DNA of 64,000 nt from Paraburkholderia lacunae. Lineage in GTDB: Bacteria > Pseudomonadota > Gammaproteobacteria > Burkholderiales > Burkholderiaceae. Within the stretch, counting starts at the first letter, position 1. Every line of letters starts with the position of its first letter. The stretch lies in contig NZ_QHKS01000009.1 of assembly GCF_003353175.1 (NCBI RefSeq), positions 248,001 through 312,000 of the forward strand, given 5' to 3'. The notes beneath the pieces are model-generated. The model was given only the letters and a program-made list of their open reading frames with translations, was not told the DNA's origin and did not search any database. Shown in pieces: positions 54,449-63,069 of the stretch. A program made the translations under genes and the position numbers.

Positions 54449-56011
54449 ATGGCTGCCACGGCTTCCGCCGCTGCCCTACCCGCCGCCGAACCCGCTGCGC
54501 TCAAAGGCGGCGCGCTGGCTTTGCTCACCGTCGGTCTTGCGCTCGGCACCTTCATGGAAGTGCTCGATACATCGATTGCGAACGTCGCGGTGCCGACCAT
54601 TTCCGGCAGCCTCGGCGTGGCGACCAGCCAGGGCACCTGGGTCATCTCGTCGTATTCGGTGGCCTCGGCGATCGCGGTGCCGCTGACCGGCTGGCTCGCA
54701 CGGCGGGTCGGCGAAGTGCGGCTGTTTACCTTGTCGGTGCTGCTCTTCACGATCGCGTCGGCGCTGTGCGGCTTCGCGCACAACTTCGAGTCGCTGATCG
54801 CGTTCCGGCTCATGCAAGGGCTCGTTTCCGGGCCGATGGTCCCGCTCTCGCAGACGATTCTGATGCGCTCCTATCCGCCGGAAAAGCGCGGGCTAGCATT
54901 GGGTCTCTGGGCCATGACCGTGATCTGCGCACCGATATTCGGGCCCGTGATGGGAGGCTATATCACCGACAACTACACGTGGCCGTGGATCTTCTACATC
55001 AACGTGCCGATCGGCGTGTTTTCAGCGGTGTGCGCGTTCCTGCTGCTGCGTGGCCGCGAGACGAAAATCACCAGACAGCGCATCGACGCAGTCGGCCTGT
55101 CGTTACTCGTGATCGGCGTGGCGTGCCTGCAGATGATGCTCGACCTGGGTAAGGATCGCGACTGGTTCAACTCGACGTTTATCGTTGCACTGGCGATTGT
55201 CGCGGTAGTGTCGATCGCGTTCATGCTGGTGTGGGAGATGACCGAGAAAGAGCCCGTCGTCGATCTGTCGCTCTTCAAGGATCGCAATTTCGCGCTCGGC
55301 GTGGTGATTATCTCGTTCGGCTTTATGGCGTTCTTCGGGTCGGTGGTGATTTTCCCGCTCTGGTTGCAGACGGTAATGGGCTATACCGCCGGGCTTGCCG
55401 GACTTGCCACTGCGCCGGTCGGCTTGCTCGCACTGTTCCTGTCGCCTTTGATCGGGCGAAATATGCATCGGCTCAATCTGCGGATCGTGGCGAGTTTTGC
55501 GTTCATCGTGTTTGCTCTTGTGTCGTTCTGGAATTCGACTTTTACGCTCGATGTGCCGTTCAATCATGTGATCTGGCCGCGGCTGGTGCAAGGCATCGGG
55601 GTCGCCTGTTTCTTTGTGCCGATGACCACGATTACGCTGTCCAGCGTATCGGATGAGCGGCTGGCCAGTGCCTCTGGTTTATCTAACTTCTTTCGGACTT
55701 TGTCGGGGGCGATTGGGACGGCGATCAGCACCACGTACTGGGAGAACGACACGATTTACCATCACGCGATGTTGACCGATTCGGTGAATGCTTACGCGGC
55801 CAATACCAATTCTTATACGAATGCGCTGGCGGGCCTCGGGCTCTCGGGCGACGGGATCACCGCGCAGTTGAATCAGGTCGTCACGGCTCAGGCCTATATG
55901 ATGGCAACCAATGATTTCTTCCGGATTTCCTGTGCAGCGTTTGTTGCGCTGGCGGCGCTGGTTTGGATGACTAAACCGCGCAAGGGGGTCGGGCCTTCGA
56001 CGGGACACTGA
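54449..56011 (+). CDS. emrB: DHA2-family (EmrB/QacA) multidrug efflux transporter
   Basis: A 520-residue major-facilitator exporter with 14 predicted helices. Motif D1-like LDTSIANVAVPTISG (about 37-51), motif A-like LTGWLARRVGEVRLF and motif C GPVMGGYITDNYTWPWIFYINVPIGVF are typical of EmrB. GAGGAGA precedes the ATG. EmrB normally works with the membrane-fusion protein EmrA and an outer-membrane factor; no emrA-like gene is found between marR and here, where one would be expected. Confidence 0.93.
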   Translation: MAATASAAALPAAEPAALKGGALALLTVGLALGTFMEVLDTSIANVAVPTISGSLGVATSQGTWVISSYSVASAIAVPLTGWLARRVGEVRLFTLSVLLFTIASALCGFAHNFESLIAFRLMQGLVSGPMVPLSQTILMRSYPPEKRGLALGLWAMTVICAPIFGPVMGGYITDNYTWPWIFYINVPIGVFSAVCAFLLLRGRETKITRQRIDAVGLSLLVIGVACLQMMLDLGKDRDWFNSTFIVALAIVAVVSIAFMLVWEMTEKEPVVDLSLFKDRNFALGVVIISFGFMAFFGSVVIFPLWLQTVMGYTAGLAGLATAPVGLLALFLSPLIGRNMHRLNLRIVASFAFIVFALVSFWNSTFTLDVPFNHVIWPRLVQGIGVACFFVPMTTITLSSVSDERLASASGLSNFFRTLSGAIGTAISTTYWENDTIYHHAMLTDSVNAYAANTNSYTNALAGLGLSGDGITAQLNQVVTAQAYMMATNDFFRISCAAFVALAALVWMTKPRKGVGPSTGH

Positions 56012-56183
56012 TGCCATTTTTGCCCACGGCGTTGCCTTCCCGCTTCACTGCGTTATCGATGCGCGACTCGCGATTCGTTCCCAGGATCGATTGGCCCTGT
56101 AAGGTATCCGGGTGCATCGGCGATGAGACAGGCTGCGATGGTTTCGCGCCGCTCGGCCGCGCGCAGAGGTTACCTGCGAGCAA

Positions 56184-56210
56184 TAAAAAAGCGGCCTCGA
56201 TGGCCGCCTT
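56184..56210 (-). terminator. Intrinsic terminator of gshA
   Basis: Read leftward, GCGGCC-ATCGA-GGCCGC (56191-56207) runs into a T tract (56190-56184), 24 bp after the gshA stop at 56234. Confidence 0.85.
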
Positions 56211-56233
56211 ATTCGCATCCAGCTTCGCGCCGT

Positions 56234-57850
56234 TCAAACGCTAAACCGGTTCAACGTATACGCCCGGTAAGCCGCGACGAATGCGTCGAACGAACCCACT
56301 CCCTGCTGTTCGAGTTTGGTCTGCTCCGCAAGCGACTGCGCGGCGAGTTCGGCGAACGCCTTCATTTGCGCGGCATCCAGCGGACGCGCACGAAAATGCG
56401 CGGCATGCGCCTCGCTTTGTTCGAGGCCGAATGCCAGGAAGCTCTGCTGCTTGTCGCGCATGGCTTGCAGCACGCGCGCCGACGGCGTCGACGACGGGTC
56501 CGCCAGCCTCGCGCGTTGAACCGCCACGGCGCGCGTATGCGCGTCGCCGCCCTGCAACGCATCGAGCGTCGCTGCGGCCGCGTCGATCTTGACGAGCAGT
56601 TCGTTCGCCCAATCCGTCATCGCAATCGTTTGGCCGTTGCGCGTCAGTTCGAGCCCCGGCTTGCGCCCTTCCATCGTCACGCGGCCGAAGTTCTGATTCG
56701 CTTCGGCGTAGGCGTCGGGAGGCAACGGCGCGCTCTCGTCGAGGGCGCAGACCAGCAGGTAGGCATCGAGAAACCGCGCGGTTTCCAGTGAAATACCGAT
56801 CGGCTCGAACGGATCGATATCCATGCAGCGCACTTCGACGTATTGCACGCCACGCGCGGCCAGCGCATGCAGCGGACGCTCGCCGGAATAGGTGACGCGC
56901 TTGGGCCGGATCGTCGAGTAGAACTCGTTTTCGATCTGCAACACATTCGTGTTGATCTGTACCCACTCGCCATCGCGCTGCGTGCCGATTGCCTCATACG
57001 CGGGATACGGCTGGCTCACGGCCTTCGCGAGGGCGTCGAGGTAGCCCGGCAGCGTGTCGTAGTCGGCATGCAGTGCGGCTTGCGCGGTGGTGTTCGAATA
57101 ACCGAGATCGCTCATGCGCAAGCTGGTGGCGTACGGGCGGTACAGCGTGTCGGCGTCGAACGTCTCGAGCCTGTGTTTCCGGCCGCGCAGGAAGCGGCGA
57201 TCCAGCGCCGGCGACGCGCCGAACAGATACATCAGCAGCCAGTTGGTGCGGCGGAAATTGCGGATCAGCGCGAGATAACGTTCGGACTGGAAATCGACGG
57301 CGTTCGCGGTGGACTGCTGGTCGGCATGCAACAGCCGCCACACTTCTTCGTTCAGCGAATAGTTGTAGTGGACGCCCGCAATGCACTGCATCGTGCGGCC
57401 GTAACGGAGCGCGAGGCCGACGCGGTACACGTACTTCAGCTTGCCGATATTCGAGGTGCCATATTGCGCGATCGGAATGCCCTCGTCCTGATCGGGCAAC
57501 AGGCCCGGCATCGAGTCGTTCCACAGAATTTCGTCGCCGAGTTCGGCGTAGACGAAACGATGCAGCACGTCGAGTTTCTCGAGCGTGATGGCGGCGTCGT
57601 GCTCCGCCGGGGTAATCAGTTCGAGCAGCGCTTCGGAATAGTCCGTGGTGAGCGACGGGTGTGTGAGCGCCGAACCGAGCGCGCGCGGGTGCGGGGTCAG
57701 CGCGAGCTGGCCGTCGTGCGTCACGCGCAGGCTTTCCTTTTCGATGCCGCGCAGGCCGCGGATCAGCGCGTCGCGCTGCGGGCCGGAGCTCAGCGTGGAC
57801 AGGCGGTGCAAGAACGCGTCGGTCGTGCGGGAAGGTGTGTTGTTTGGCAT
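56234..57850 (-). CDS. gshA: Glutamate-cysteine ligase
   Basis: First enzyme of glutathione synthesis, joining glutamate and cysteine with ATP. The protein is about 538 residues, close to E. coli GshA (518). GIEKESLRVTHDGQLALTPHPRALGSALTHPSLTTDYSEALLELITP holds the ATP and metal-binding Glu residues; IQINTNVLQIENEFYSTIRPKR and VRCMDIDPFEPIGI complete the core. I used the ATG at 57850; in-frame starts at 57880 and further upstream exist and none has a clear ribosome-binding site. The gene is monocistronic with its own terminator. Confidence 0.93.
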   Translation of the reverse strand: MPNNTPSRTTDAFLHRLSTLSSGPQRDALIRGLRGIEKESLRVTHDGQLALTPHPRALGSALTHPSLTTDYSEALLELITPAEHDAAITLEKLDVLHRFVYAELGDEILWNDSMPGLLPDQDEGIPIAQYGTSNIGKLKYVYRVGLALRYGRTMQCIAGVHYNYSLNEEVWRLLHADQQSTANAVDFQSERYLALIRNFRRTNWLLMYLFGASPALDRRFLRGRKHRLETFDADTLYRPYATSLRMSDLGYSNTTAQAALHADYDTLPGYLDALAKAVSQPYPAYEAIGTQRDGEWVQINTNVLQIENEFYSTIRPKRVTYSGERPLHALAARGVQYVEVRCMDIDPFEPIGISLETARFLDAYLLVCALDESAPLPPDAYAEANQNFGRVTMEGRKPGLELTRNGQTIAMTDWANELLVKIDAAAATLDALQGGDAHTRAVAVQRARLADPSSTPSARVLQAMRDKQQSFLAFGLEQSEAHAAHFRARPLDAAQMKAFAELAAQSLAEQTKLEQQGVGSFDAFVAAYRAYTLNRFSV

Positions 57851-58142
57851 CGATGCAAGTCGGGCGTTGTCGGCCGCCATGTGCCGCGTGTCTGCACTCG
57901 ATGCAGCGCTGGCGGTTGACAACGTTCGGCGGAATTTTCAGGTAGCGGGCACTTTAACATCTCGCCACGACGGCTGCTTGAGGCCGCTTCGCGGCACTCG
58001 AGCCGCTCTATTTTCCGGCCGAATCGGCCTGGCGGCGACCCGCTCACTCTACCTTTCACGCGCCAGCCGGGGCGATCCGCGGTGCTCCCCGGCTCGCCCC
58101 GGCTGGCGGGGCTTGCACGGCTGAGACCGGGTTAGCCGCGGG

Positions 58143-59060
58143 TTAGCCGCCGCGCGCGGCGCCGGCCCGGTCTGCCACCTCGTTCCATAGATGCATCGCC
58201 GCATACGCACGCCACGGCCGCCACGTGTCGGTGCGGGCACGCTGCTGGGTGGGCCGCACGAGCGACGGATCGCGCGCGCAGATTGCCTGCATCAACACGA
58301 GGTCCCATGCGGGCCACGCGTCGGCGTCGCGCCATGCGCGCATGGCGACGTACTCGACCGTCCAGGGGCCGATGCCAGGCAGCGCGAGCAACGCGGCGCG
58401 CAGGCTGGTGGCGTCGGCCACGCTGCTGTCGAGCGGCACGTCGCCCGACGCCACCGCGTGCGCGAAGCCTTGCAACGCGGCTACGCGTTTACCCGGCATG
58501 CCGATCTTTTCGAGATCCACCGCCGCCAGCGCGGCGGGCGTCGGAAAGCGCCACGCGGTGTTCTCATGCGGATGACCCTCGATGCGTTCGCCGGCGCGTT
58601 GCACCAGCCGCCCGATGATGGTGGTCGCGGCCTTCACGCTGACCTGCTGGCCGACGATCGCGCGCACCACCAGTTCGAAGCCCGACCACGCACCCGGCAC
58701 GCGCAGGCCCGGCACCGATTCGATCAAAGGCGCGAGCCACGGGTCGGCGGCGAGTTCCGCGCCGATCTTGTTCGGATCGGCGTGCAGGTCGAACATCTTC
58801 GCGATCGGCGCGGCGAGCGCGTCCGCGTGACGGCTCACGAGACCCTCGATGCTCGCGACGATGCAGCGCTTGCGCGGATGCAGACGCACGGTCAGGGTGC
58901 CGCTGTCGCCGGCCCAATCGATGGCGCGGCGATAAGCGCCGTCTTCGACCGCTTCGACGCCCGGCGTTGCGCGTCCGCCGAAAAAGCGCAGCAGCCGCGG
59001 CCAGTCGAAGGGAGGTTTGAACGGCAGTTCGAGTGTTGCGACTTCGTCAAGCGTGCTCAC
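58143..59060 (-). CDS. alkA: DNA-3-methyladenine glycosylase II, AlkA type
   Basis: Base-excision enzyme that removes alkylated purines; 305 residues. The start is a GTG at 59060 in a GTGA overlap with the ada stop. An AlkA-type N-terminal domain (ELPFKPPFDWPRLLRFFGGRATPGVE) precedes the helix-hairpin-helix glycosylase core: AIVGQQVSVKAATTIIGRLVQ, LPGIGPWTVEYVAMRAW, and the catalytic Asp in WPAWDLVLMQA. Cotranscription with ada gives a compact adaptive-response operon. Confidence 0.93.
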   Translation of the reverse strand: MSTLDEVATLELPFKPPFDWPRLLRFFGGRATPGVEAVEDGAYRRAIDWAGDSGTLTVRLHPRKRCIVASIEGLVSRHADALAAPIAKMFDLHADPNKIGAELAADPWLAPLIESVPGLRVPGAWSGFELVVRAIVGQQVSVKAATTIIGRLVQRAGERIEGHPHENTAWRFPTPAALAAVDLEKIGMPGKRVAALQGFAHAVASGDVPLDSSVADATSLRAALLALPGIGPWTVEYVAMRAWRDADAWPAWDLVLMQAICARDPSLVRPTQQRARTDTWRPWRAYAAMHLWNEVADRAGAARGG

Positions 59061-60211
59061 GCGGCATGGTCCAGGTTGGTGGTAGCGTCGGCAATGACGG
59101 CGGTCTTGCGTTCCCGGCCGGCGGCGTCGTGTTCGTCGTGCGCATGTTGCGCTTCGTTGTCGAGCAGCGCAGCCTTGCGCGGCAGTCCCCAGCGATAGCC
59201 CGCCAGCGCCCCGCTCTTCTGCACCACACGATGGCAAGGAATCGCCAGGGCGACCGGATTCGTCGCGCACGCGCTCGCCACCGCGCGCACGGCGCGGGGG
59301 GAACCGACCGCTTCGGCGATTTCCGAATAGCTGCGCGTCTCGCCATACGGAATGCGCCGCAGCGCGTCCCACACGCGCTGCCGGAAGGCGGTTGCGGCGA
59401 TATCGAGCGGCAGATCGAAGCGCTGGCGCGTGCCGTGCAAATAGGCCTCCACTTGCGCGATGAACGGAGCAAGCCGCGCCGGATCCTCGACCAGTTCGGC
59501 ATTGGCAAACTCGCTGCGCAGTTCGTCGGCGAGCGCCGCGGCGGCGTCGCCGAAACCGATCTTGCAGATGCCCTTGTCGGTGGCGGCCACCAGCACGAAG
59601 CCGAGCGAAGTCGGCGCGCTGGCGTAGCGCACGGTCGAGCCGGCGCCCTTGCGGCGAAACGCGGACGGCGCCATGCCCAATTCGGCCGACGCGCTGTCGT
59701 ACATCCGCGACGGCGAACCGAAGCCGGCGTCGAGCGTGGCGCGGGTGACGTCCGAGCCGCGCTGGAGCGCCTCGCGCAAGGCGGCGCCGCGCCTGGCGGC
59801 CTGATACTGACGCGGCGAGACGCCCACCACGCGCTTGAAGAGGCGCTGCAAGTGAAACGGGCTGACGTGCACGGCGTCGCTCAACTGCGCGAGCGTGAGG
59901 CGTTGTTGCGGATCGGCGTCGAGCGCGGCGCAGGCGCGATTGACAATCTCGCGCTCGCGCGGCAGGCCGCCGGGCTGGCAGCGCTTGCATTCGCGATAGC
60001 CCGCGGCGCGCGCGGCGTCCGCGTCAGCGAAGAAATCGACGTTTTCACGGCGCGGCTGACGCGACGCGCACGACGGGCGGCAGAACACGCCGGTGGTTTT
60101 GACGCCATAGAAGAACGCGCCGTCGGCCTGCGGATCGCGGCGGTTGACGGCGTCCCAGCGCTCGGCGTCGGAGGACCAACGGGGGACAGCGGTGTGGTCG
60201 GTGCGGTTCAT
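59057..60211 (-). CDS. ada: Ada regulator / O6-methylguanine-DNA methyltransferase
   Basis: Bifunctional alkylation-response protein, 384 residues. The N-terminal Ada zinc domain has the four Cys ligands, CRPSC (44, 48) and CKRC (75, 78), of which the first accepts a methyl group from phosphotriesters. An AraC-type helix-turn-helix follows (LTLAQLSDAVHVSPFHLQRLFKRVVGVSPRQYQ). The C-terminal methyltransferase has the suicide Cys in VALAIPCHRVVQ. The ATG at 60211 follows GGAACC. It sits upstream of alkA with a 4-bp overlap and should activate both. Confidence 0.95.
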   Translation of the reverse strand: MNRTDHTAVPRWSSDAERWDAVNRRDPQADGAFFYGVKTTGVFCRPSCASRQPRRENVDFFADADAARAAGYRECKRCQPGGLPREREIVNRACAALDADPQQRLTLAQLSDAVHVSPFHLQRLFKRVVGVSPRQYQAARRGAALREALQRGSDVTRATLDAGFGSPSRMYDSASAELGMAPSAFRRKGAGSTVRYASAPTSLGFVLVAATDKGICKIGFGDAAAALADELRSEFANAELVEDPARLAPFIAQVEAYLHGTRQRFDLPLDIAATAFRQRVWDALRRIPYGETRSYSEIAEAVGSPRAVRAVASACATNPVALAIPCHRVVQKSGALAGYRWGLPRKAALLDNEAQHAHDEHDAAGRERKTAVIADATTNLDHAA

Positions 60212-60388
60212 GATGGTTCCGGAAAGGCAGTGTCGATGCTCACCAATGTAAGCCGCATGCCGACACACTACGCTCCGGTCCTTGCTCTGTCATTGCGCTT
60301 GCTCGTAGGCCGGAAGCCGTTCCAGGCGGTCGTTTTGCCGCGAAGTGCGACAATTTGGCACGATATCGGGTTTTCCCTTAAAAAGTTA

Positions 60389-60417
60389 TTGCGTCGCACC
60401 AAGCCCATGTGTATATT
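60389..60417 (+). promoter_or_regulatory. Promoter candidate of the short RNA
   Basis: TTGCGT (60389-60394) and TATATT (60412-60417) are separated by exactly 17 bp. Transcription would start near 60424, directly at the first of two TGTCTCCTCC repeats. Confidence 0.5.
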
Positions 60418-60423
60418 AGTACT

Positions 60424-60486
60424 TGTCTCCTCCATGTCTCCTCCTGATATGGATTCAGCCCGCTCCACATAGAGCGGGCTTTTTTT
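60424..60486 (+). ncRNA. Candidate small RNA with tandem anti-Shine-Dalgarno repeats
   Basis: In the 418-bp gene-free spacer 60212-60629, a promoter-like pair is followed by TGTCTCCTCC (60424-60433), the same ten bases again (60435-60444), and a strong terminator: AGCCCGCTC-CACATA-GAGCGGGCT (60457-60480) with six T. A transcript of about 62 nt would expose two UCUCCUCC stretches that can pair with Shine-Dalgarno sequences. A 12-codon reading MSPPDMDSARST (60434-60472) ends inside the terminator. It might instead be a leader of the VOC gene, but the terminator argues for a free RNA. Confidence 0.5.
60457..60486 (+). terminator. Intrinsic terminator in the ada-VOC spacer
   Basis: A 9-bp stem AGCCCGCTC/GAGCGGGCT (60457-60465 and 60472-60480) with loop CACATA and a T6 tract (60481-60486). 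No annotated gene ends before it on this strand, so it must end a short untranslated or very small transcript. Confidence 0.9.
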
Positions 60487-60629
60487 CGCCCGTACCTTTC
60501 ATCTGTCGTGTCCTGATCCGTCCCTTTGCGGGTGATCGATGACGGACTGCACGCTGCCATCACGGCGCCACTCTTTCCTCCTACACTGGCTACTCATCCG
60601 TTCAGCGAACCATGCAAGGGGCGTTCGAC

Positions 60630-61055
60630 ATGAAAATCCACATTCGCGAGATCGATCACATCGTCATTCGAGCGGCGGACGTAGCGCGGATGGCGCGTTT
60701 CTATTGCGACGTGCTCGGTTGCAGCGTAGAGAAGGAGCAGCGCGATCTGGGCTTGACGCAGTTGCGCGCCGGGCGCTCGTTGATCGACCTGTTGCAGGTC
60801 GGCGCAAAGCTCGACCACGCCGAAAACGGCACACCCGGCGCGGGACGCAACATGGACCACGTGTGTTTGCGGATCGAACCGTTCGATGTCGACGCGCTCA
60901 AGGCGCATCTGACCGAACACGGCGCGCGGCTTGGCGAAACGGCGCTGCGCTACGGCGCGGACGGCTTCGGTCCATCGCTGTATCTGTTCGATCCGGAGGG
61001 CAATATGGTCGAGCTGAAAGGGCCGCCGGAAGCGGCGCGAATGACCTCGCTGTAG
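60630..61055 (+). CDS. VOC-superfamily (glyoxalase/bleomycin-resistance fold) protein
   Basis: A 141-residue two-module VOC protein. MKIHIREIDHIVIRAADVARMARFYCDVLGCSV and NMDHVCLRIEPFDVDALKAHLTEHG form the paired beta-alpha-beta units; His in REIDHI, His in MDHV and Glu in MVELKG are the likely metal ligands. AAGGGG precedes the ATG at 60630; an in-frame ATG at 60612 is possible. Substrate unknown; glyoxalase, dioxygenase and fosfomycin-type activities all use this fold. Confidence 0.88.
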   Translation: MKIHIREIDHIVIRAADVARMARFYCDVLGCSVEKEQRDLGLTQLRAGRSLIDLLQVGAKLDHAENGTPGAGRNMDHVCLRIEPFDVDALKAHLTEHGARLGETALRYGADGFGPSLYLFDPEGNMVELKGPPEAARMTSL

Positions 61056-61131
61056 GCACGCCGTCGTTGTTGAGCGCCGAGGCAGCGGAAAACGCAGGTG
61101 CAGGCGCGGAAGGCGCCTTCACGTAATGCAA

Positions 61132-61686
61132 TCAGGCGTCAGCCGGCGCCTTCAACACCGTCCACTTGATCGGCACCGCGTCCGCCTCGGCGCTGCCGAG
61201 CCATGCTTCGCCGTCCTGCACGGTGCATTGCAGACGCATCGTGCGTTCGGCAAGCGAGCCGAGTGCGGCGGCGACGTCTTCGTCGAGTGTCCACACCGTC
61301 ACATTGCGCATCCGCTCGACCTTGTTCTTCACGCCTTGCCACCAGATGTCCGAGGTGCGGCCGCCGTAAGCGATCACGATCACTTCGTTCGCGCGGCCGC
61401 TCGCCTTGGCGATGCGCCGTTCGTCCGGCTGGCCGACTTCGATCCAGGTTTCGATCGCGCCGGTCAGGTCCTTTTGCCACAGGTCCGGTTCGTCGACATC
61501 CGACAAGCCTTTGCAGAATTCGAGCCGTTCCTGTGCGAACAGCGCGAACGCGGCGACGCGCACCATCATCCGCTCGTCGGTTTCCGAGGGATGGCGGGCG
61601 ATCGTCAGCGAATGGTCGGCGTAGTAGTGCCGGTCCATGTCGGCGATCTGGAGTTCCGCCTTGTAAATCGTCGATTTGAGAGCCAT
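61132..61686 (-). CDS. yaeQ: YaeQ-family protein
   Basis: A 184-residue protein of the YaeQ family, whose fold resembles PD-(D/E)XK nucleases. MALKSTIYKAELQIADMDRHYYADHSLTIARHPSETDERMMVRVAAFALFA is the typical N-terminus, and ETWIEVGQPDERRIAKASGRANEVIVIAYG holds the conserved E-x-G and K region of the putative active site. Biochemical function is not established. The ATG at 61686 is the family start; the frame stays open upstream without support. It converges with the VOC gene. Confidence 0.9.
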   Translation of the reverse strand: MALKSTIYKAELQIADMDRHYYADHSLTIARHPSETDERMMVRVAAFALFAQERLEFCKGLSDVDEPDLWQKDLTGAIETWIEVGQPDERRIAKASGRANEVIVIAYGGRTSDIWWQGVKNKVERMRNVTVWTLDEDVAAALGSLAERTMRLQCTVQDGEAWLGSAEADAVPIKWTVLKAPADA

Positions 61687-61919
61687 GCCGTTGCTATACC
61701 AGGCGTTCGCTCCAGCGGAGCGAACAGAAAAAGAATCGTCGACGGCGCGTTGCCGTTTTCGGTGTTGTTTGTACATCGCTTGCCTCTCCCGTGCCGAATG
61801 CCGGCGTTCCGCTGCGGTTCGGATCGCAGCGAAACGTGCGGCCGACGGGCCGCGGTGCGCTGTCTGAATGCGGTCAATCAGACAGCGCGACCGGCTGCTT
61901 TCTGCAACGGGAGAAGCAT

Positions 61920-62897
61920 TTATCGCGCCACTGCCGGTCCGAAGGGGGTGCCGTAAACCTCGACAGCGGCTTCCCGCAAGGCTTCGAGCACGACGGAGGC
62001 CGCCGGTGAAAGCAGGTGCGACTGGCGCGTGATGATACCGAATGTATCCATTCTGTACGGTAAATCGATCGGCACCCGCTTCATGACACCGTACTGTTGG
62101 TATTGACGCGCCACTTCGTCGGGTAAAACCGCAAGCATGTCGCTTTGCAGCAGCAGGCTCGAAATCGCCAGAAAATTGTTGGTATTGACCACGTTTTGCG
62201 GCGGATTCAGCCCGATTTGCGAAAACATCAGATCGAAACGATGGCGCAAAACGCTGCCCGGCGGATGCAAAACCCAACTCGCGTTGACGATACCCCGCAG
62301 TGTCAAACCTGTTTCATTTTCGAGAGGATGACCGGGACGCGCGACCACGCACAGCGGTTCGTCGGCGAGCGGTTCATAGCGAATCTCGGTTTTGAACTGA
62401 TTCTGCCGTTCCAGCACGCGGCCGACCATGATGTCCAGTTCGCCTTCTGCGATTCTCGGCAGCATCACGTCGGAGGTTTCCACTTCCGCCCAAATTTGCA
62501 ATTGCGGATAGCGCTCCTTCACGCTGGCGATCGCGCGCGGCACCATCGTTGCGGCGGCGGCGGCGATCACGCCGATGCGCACCTGGCCCGCCAGACCGGC
62601 GCGCAAGGCCGAGATTTCGTCGTGCGCGTGGCTCAGGTTCGACAGCACCATGCGCGCGTGGCGGATCATCACTTCGCCGTACAGCGTGGCGTGCATGCCA
62701 TGCGGCGTGCGGTCGAACAGACTCACCTCCAGCATGTCTTCCAGCTCTTTCAGAAGACGCGACGCGGCGGGTTGCGTCATGCCGAGCACGTCGGCGGCGC
62801 GCCGGACGTTGCCCTCCTCTTCCATCGCCGCTAGTAACAGCAACTGACGCGTCTTCAGCCGCGCGCGCACGAACCAGTTCGAGTAGCTGCGGGTCAT
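61920..62897 (-). CDS. LysR-family regulator, GbpR-like
   Basis: A 325-residue LysR-type regulator. RARLKTRQLLLLAAMEEEGNVRRAADVLGMTQPAASRLLKELEDMLEVSLFDRTPHGMHAT is the helix-turn-helix; the effector domain spans about 100-310. By pattern it belongs with the GbpR/galactose-binding-protein-regulator group that controls sugar catabolism in Burkholderia. It is divergent from an aldehyde dehydrogenase of the 2,5-dioxopentanoate type, separated by 172 bp with a TATCGCGATA palindrome. Confidence 0.9.
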   Translation of the reverse strand: MTRSYSNWFVRARLKTRQLLLLAAMEEEGNVRRAADVLGMTQPAASRLLKELEDMLEVSLFDRTPHGMHATLYGEVMIRHARMVLSNLSHAHDEISALRAGLAGQVRIGVIAAAAATMVPRAIASVKERYPQLQIWAEVETSDVMLPRIAEGELDIMVGRVLERQNQFKTEIRYEPLADEPLCVVARPGHPLENETGLTLRGIVNASWVLHPPGSVLRHRFDLMFSQIGLNPPQNVVNTNNFLAISSLLLQSDMLAVLPDEVARQYQQYGVMKRVPIDLPYRMDTFGIITRQSHLLSPAASVVLEALREAAVEVYGTPFGPAVAR

Positions 62898-62968
62898 GGC
62901 CTGTCTCCATTAAGCGGCTCGAGGCCGTCTGCTGGTGCGAAGGCTTCATCATGCCATACCGGAATTGA

Positions 62969-62978
62969 TATCGCGATA
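62969..62978. promoter_or_regulatory. Palindromic operator candidate between lysR and the dehydrogenase gene
   Basis: TATCGCGATA is a perfect 10-bp palindrome 72 bp upstream of the LysR start and 91 bp upstream of the dehydrogenase start, in the 172-bp divergent spacer. It is the most symmetric element there. Confidence 0.4.
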
Positions 62979-63069
62979 GCCAAAAAAGGGATTGGAAAGT
63001 TATTGGGGCGGCTCATACCATTCGTGAACTTTCCGAGCTTCCTCACGTGGCGTCTTCCCTTCGACTTCG

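Noticed and set aside
56011..56244. Small open frames between emrB and gshA
   Set aside because: They overlap the gshA terminator and gshA 3' end and have no ribosome-binding site.
59061..59990. Longer N-terminus for AlkA reaching back through ada
   Set aside because: The in-frame extension is antisense-quality Arg/Ala-rich sequence overlapping ada in another frame; the GTG at 59060 coupled to the ada stop explains the gene.
59033..60472. 479-codon plus-strand frame opposite ada
   Set aside because: Antisense to Ada, whose zinc ligands and PCHRV site are all present; the product is Arg/Ala-rich low-quality sequence.
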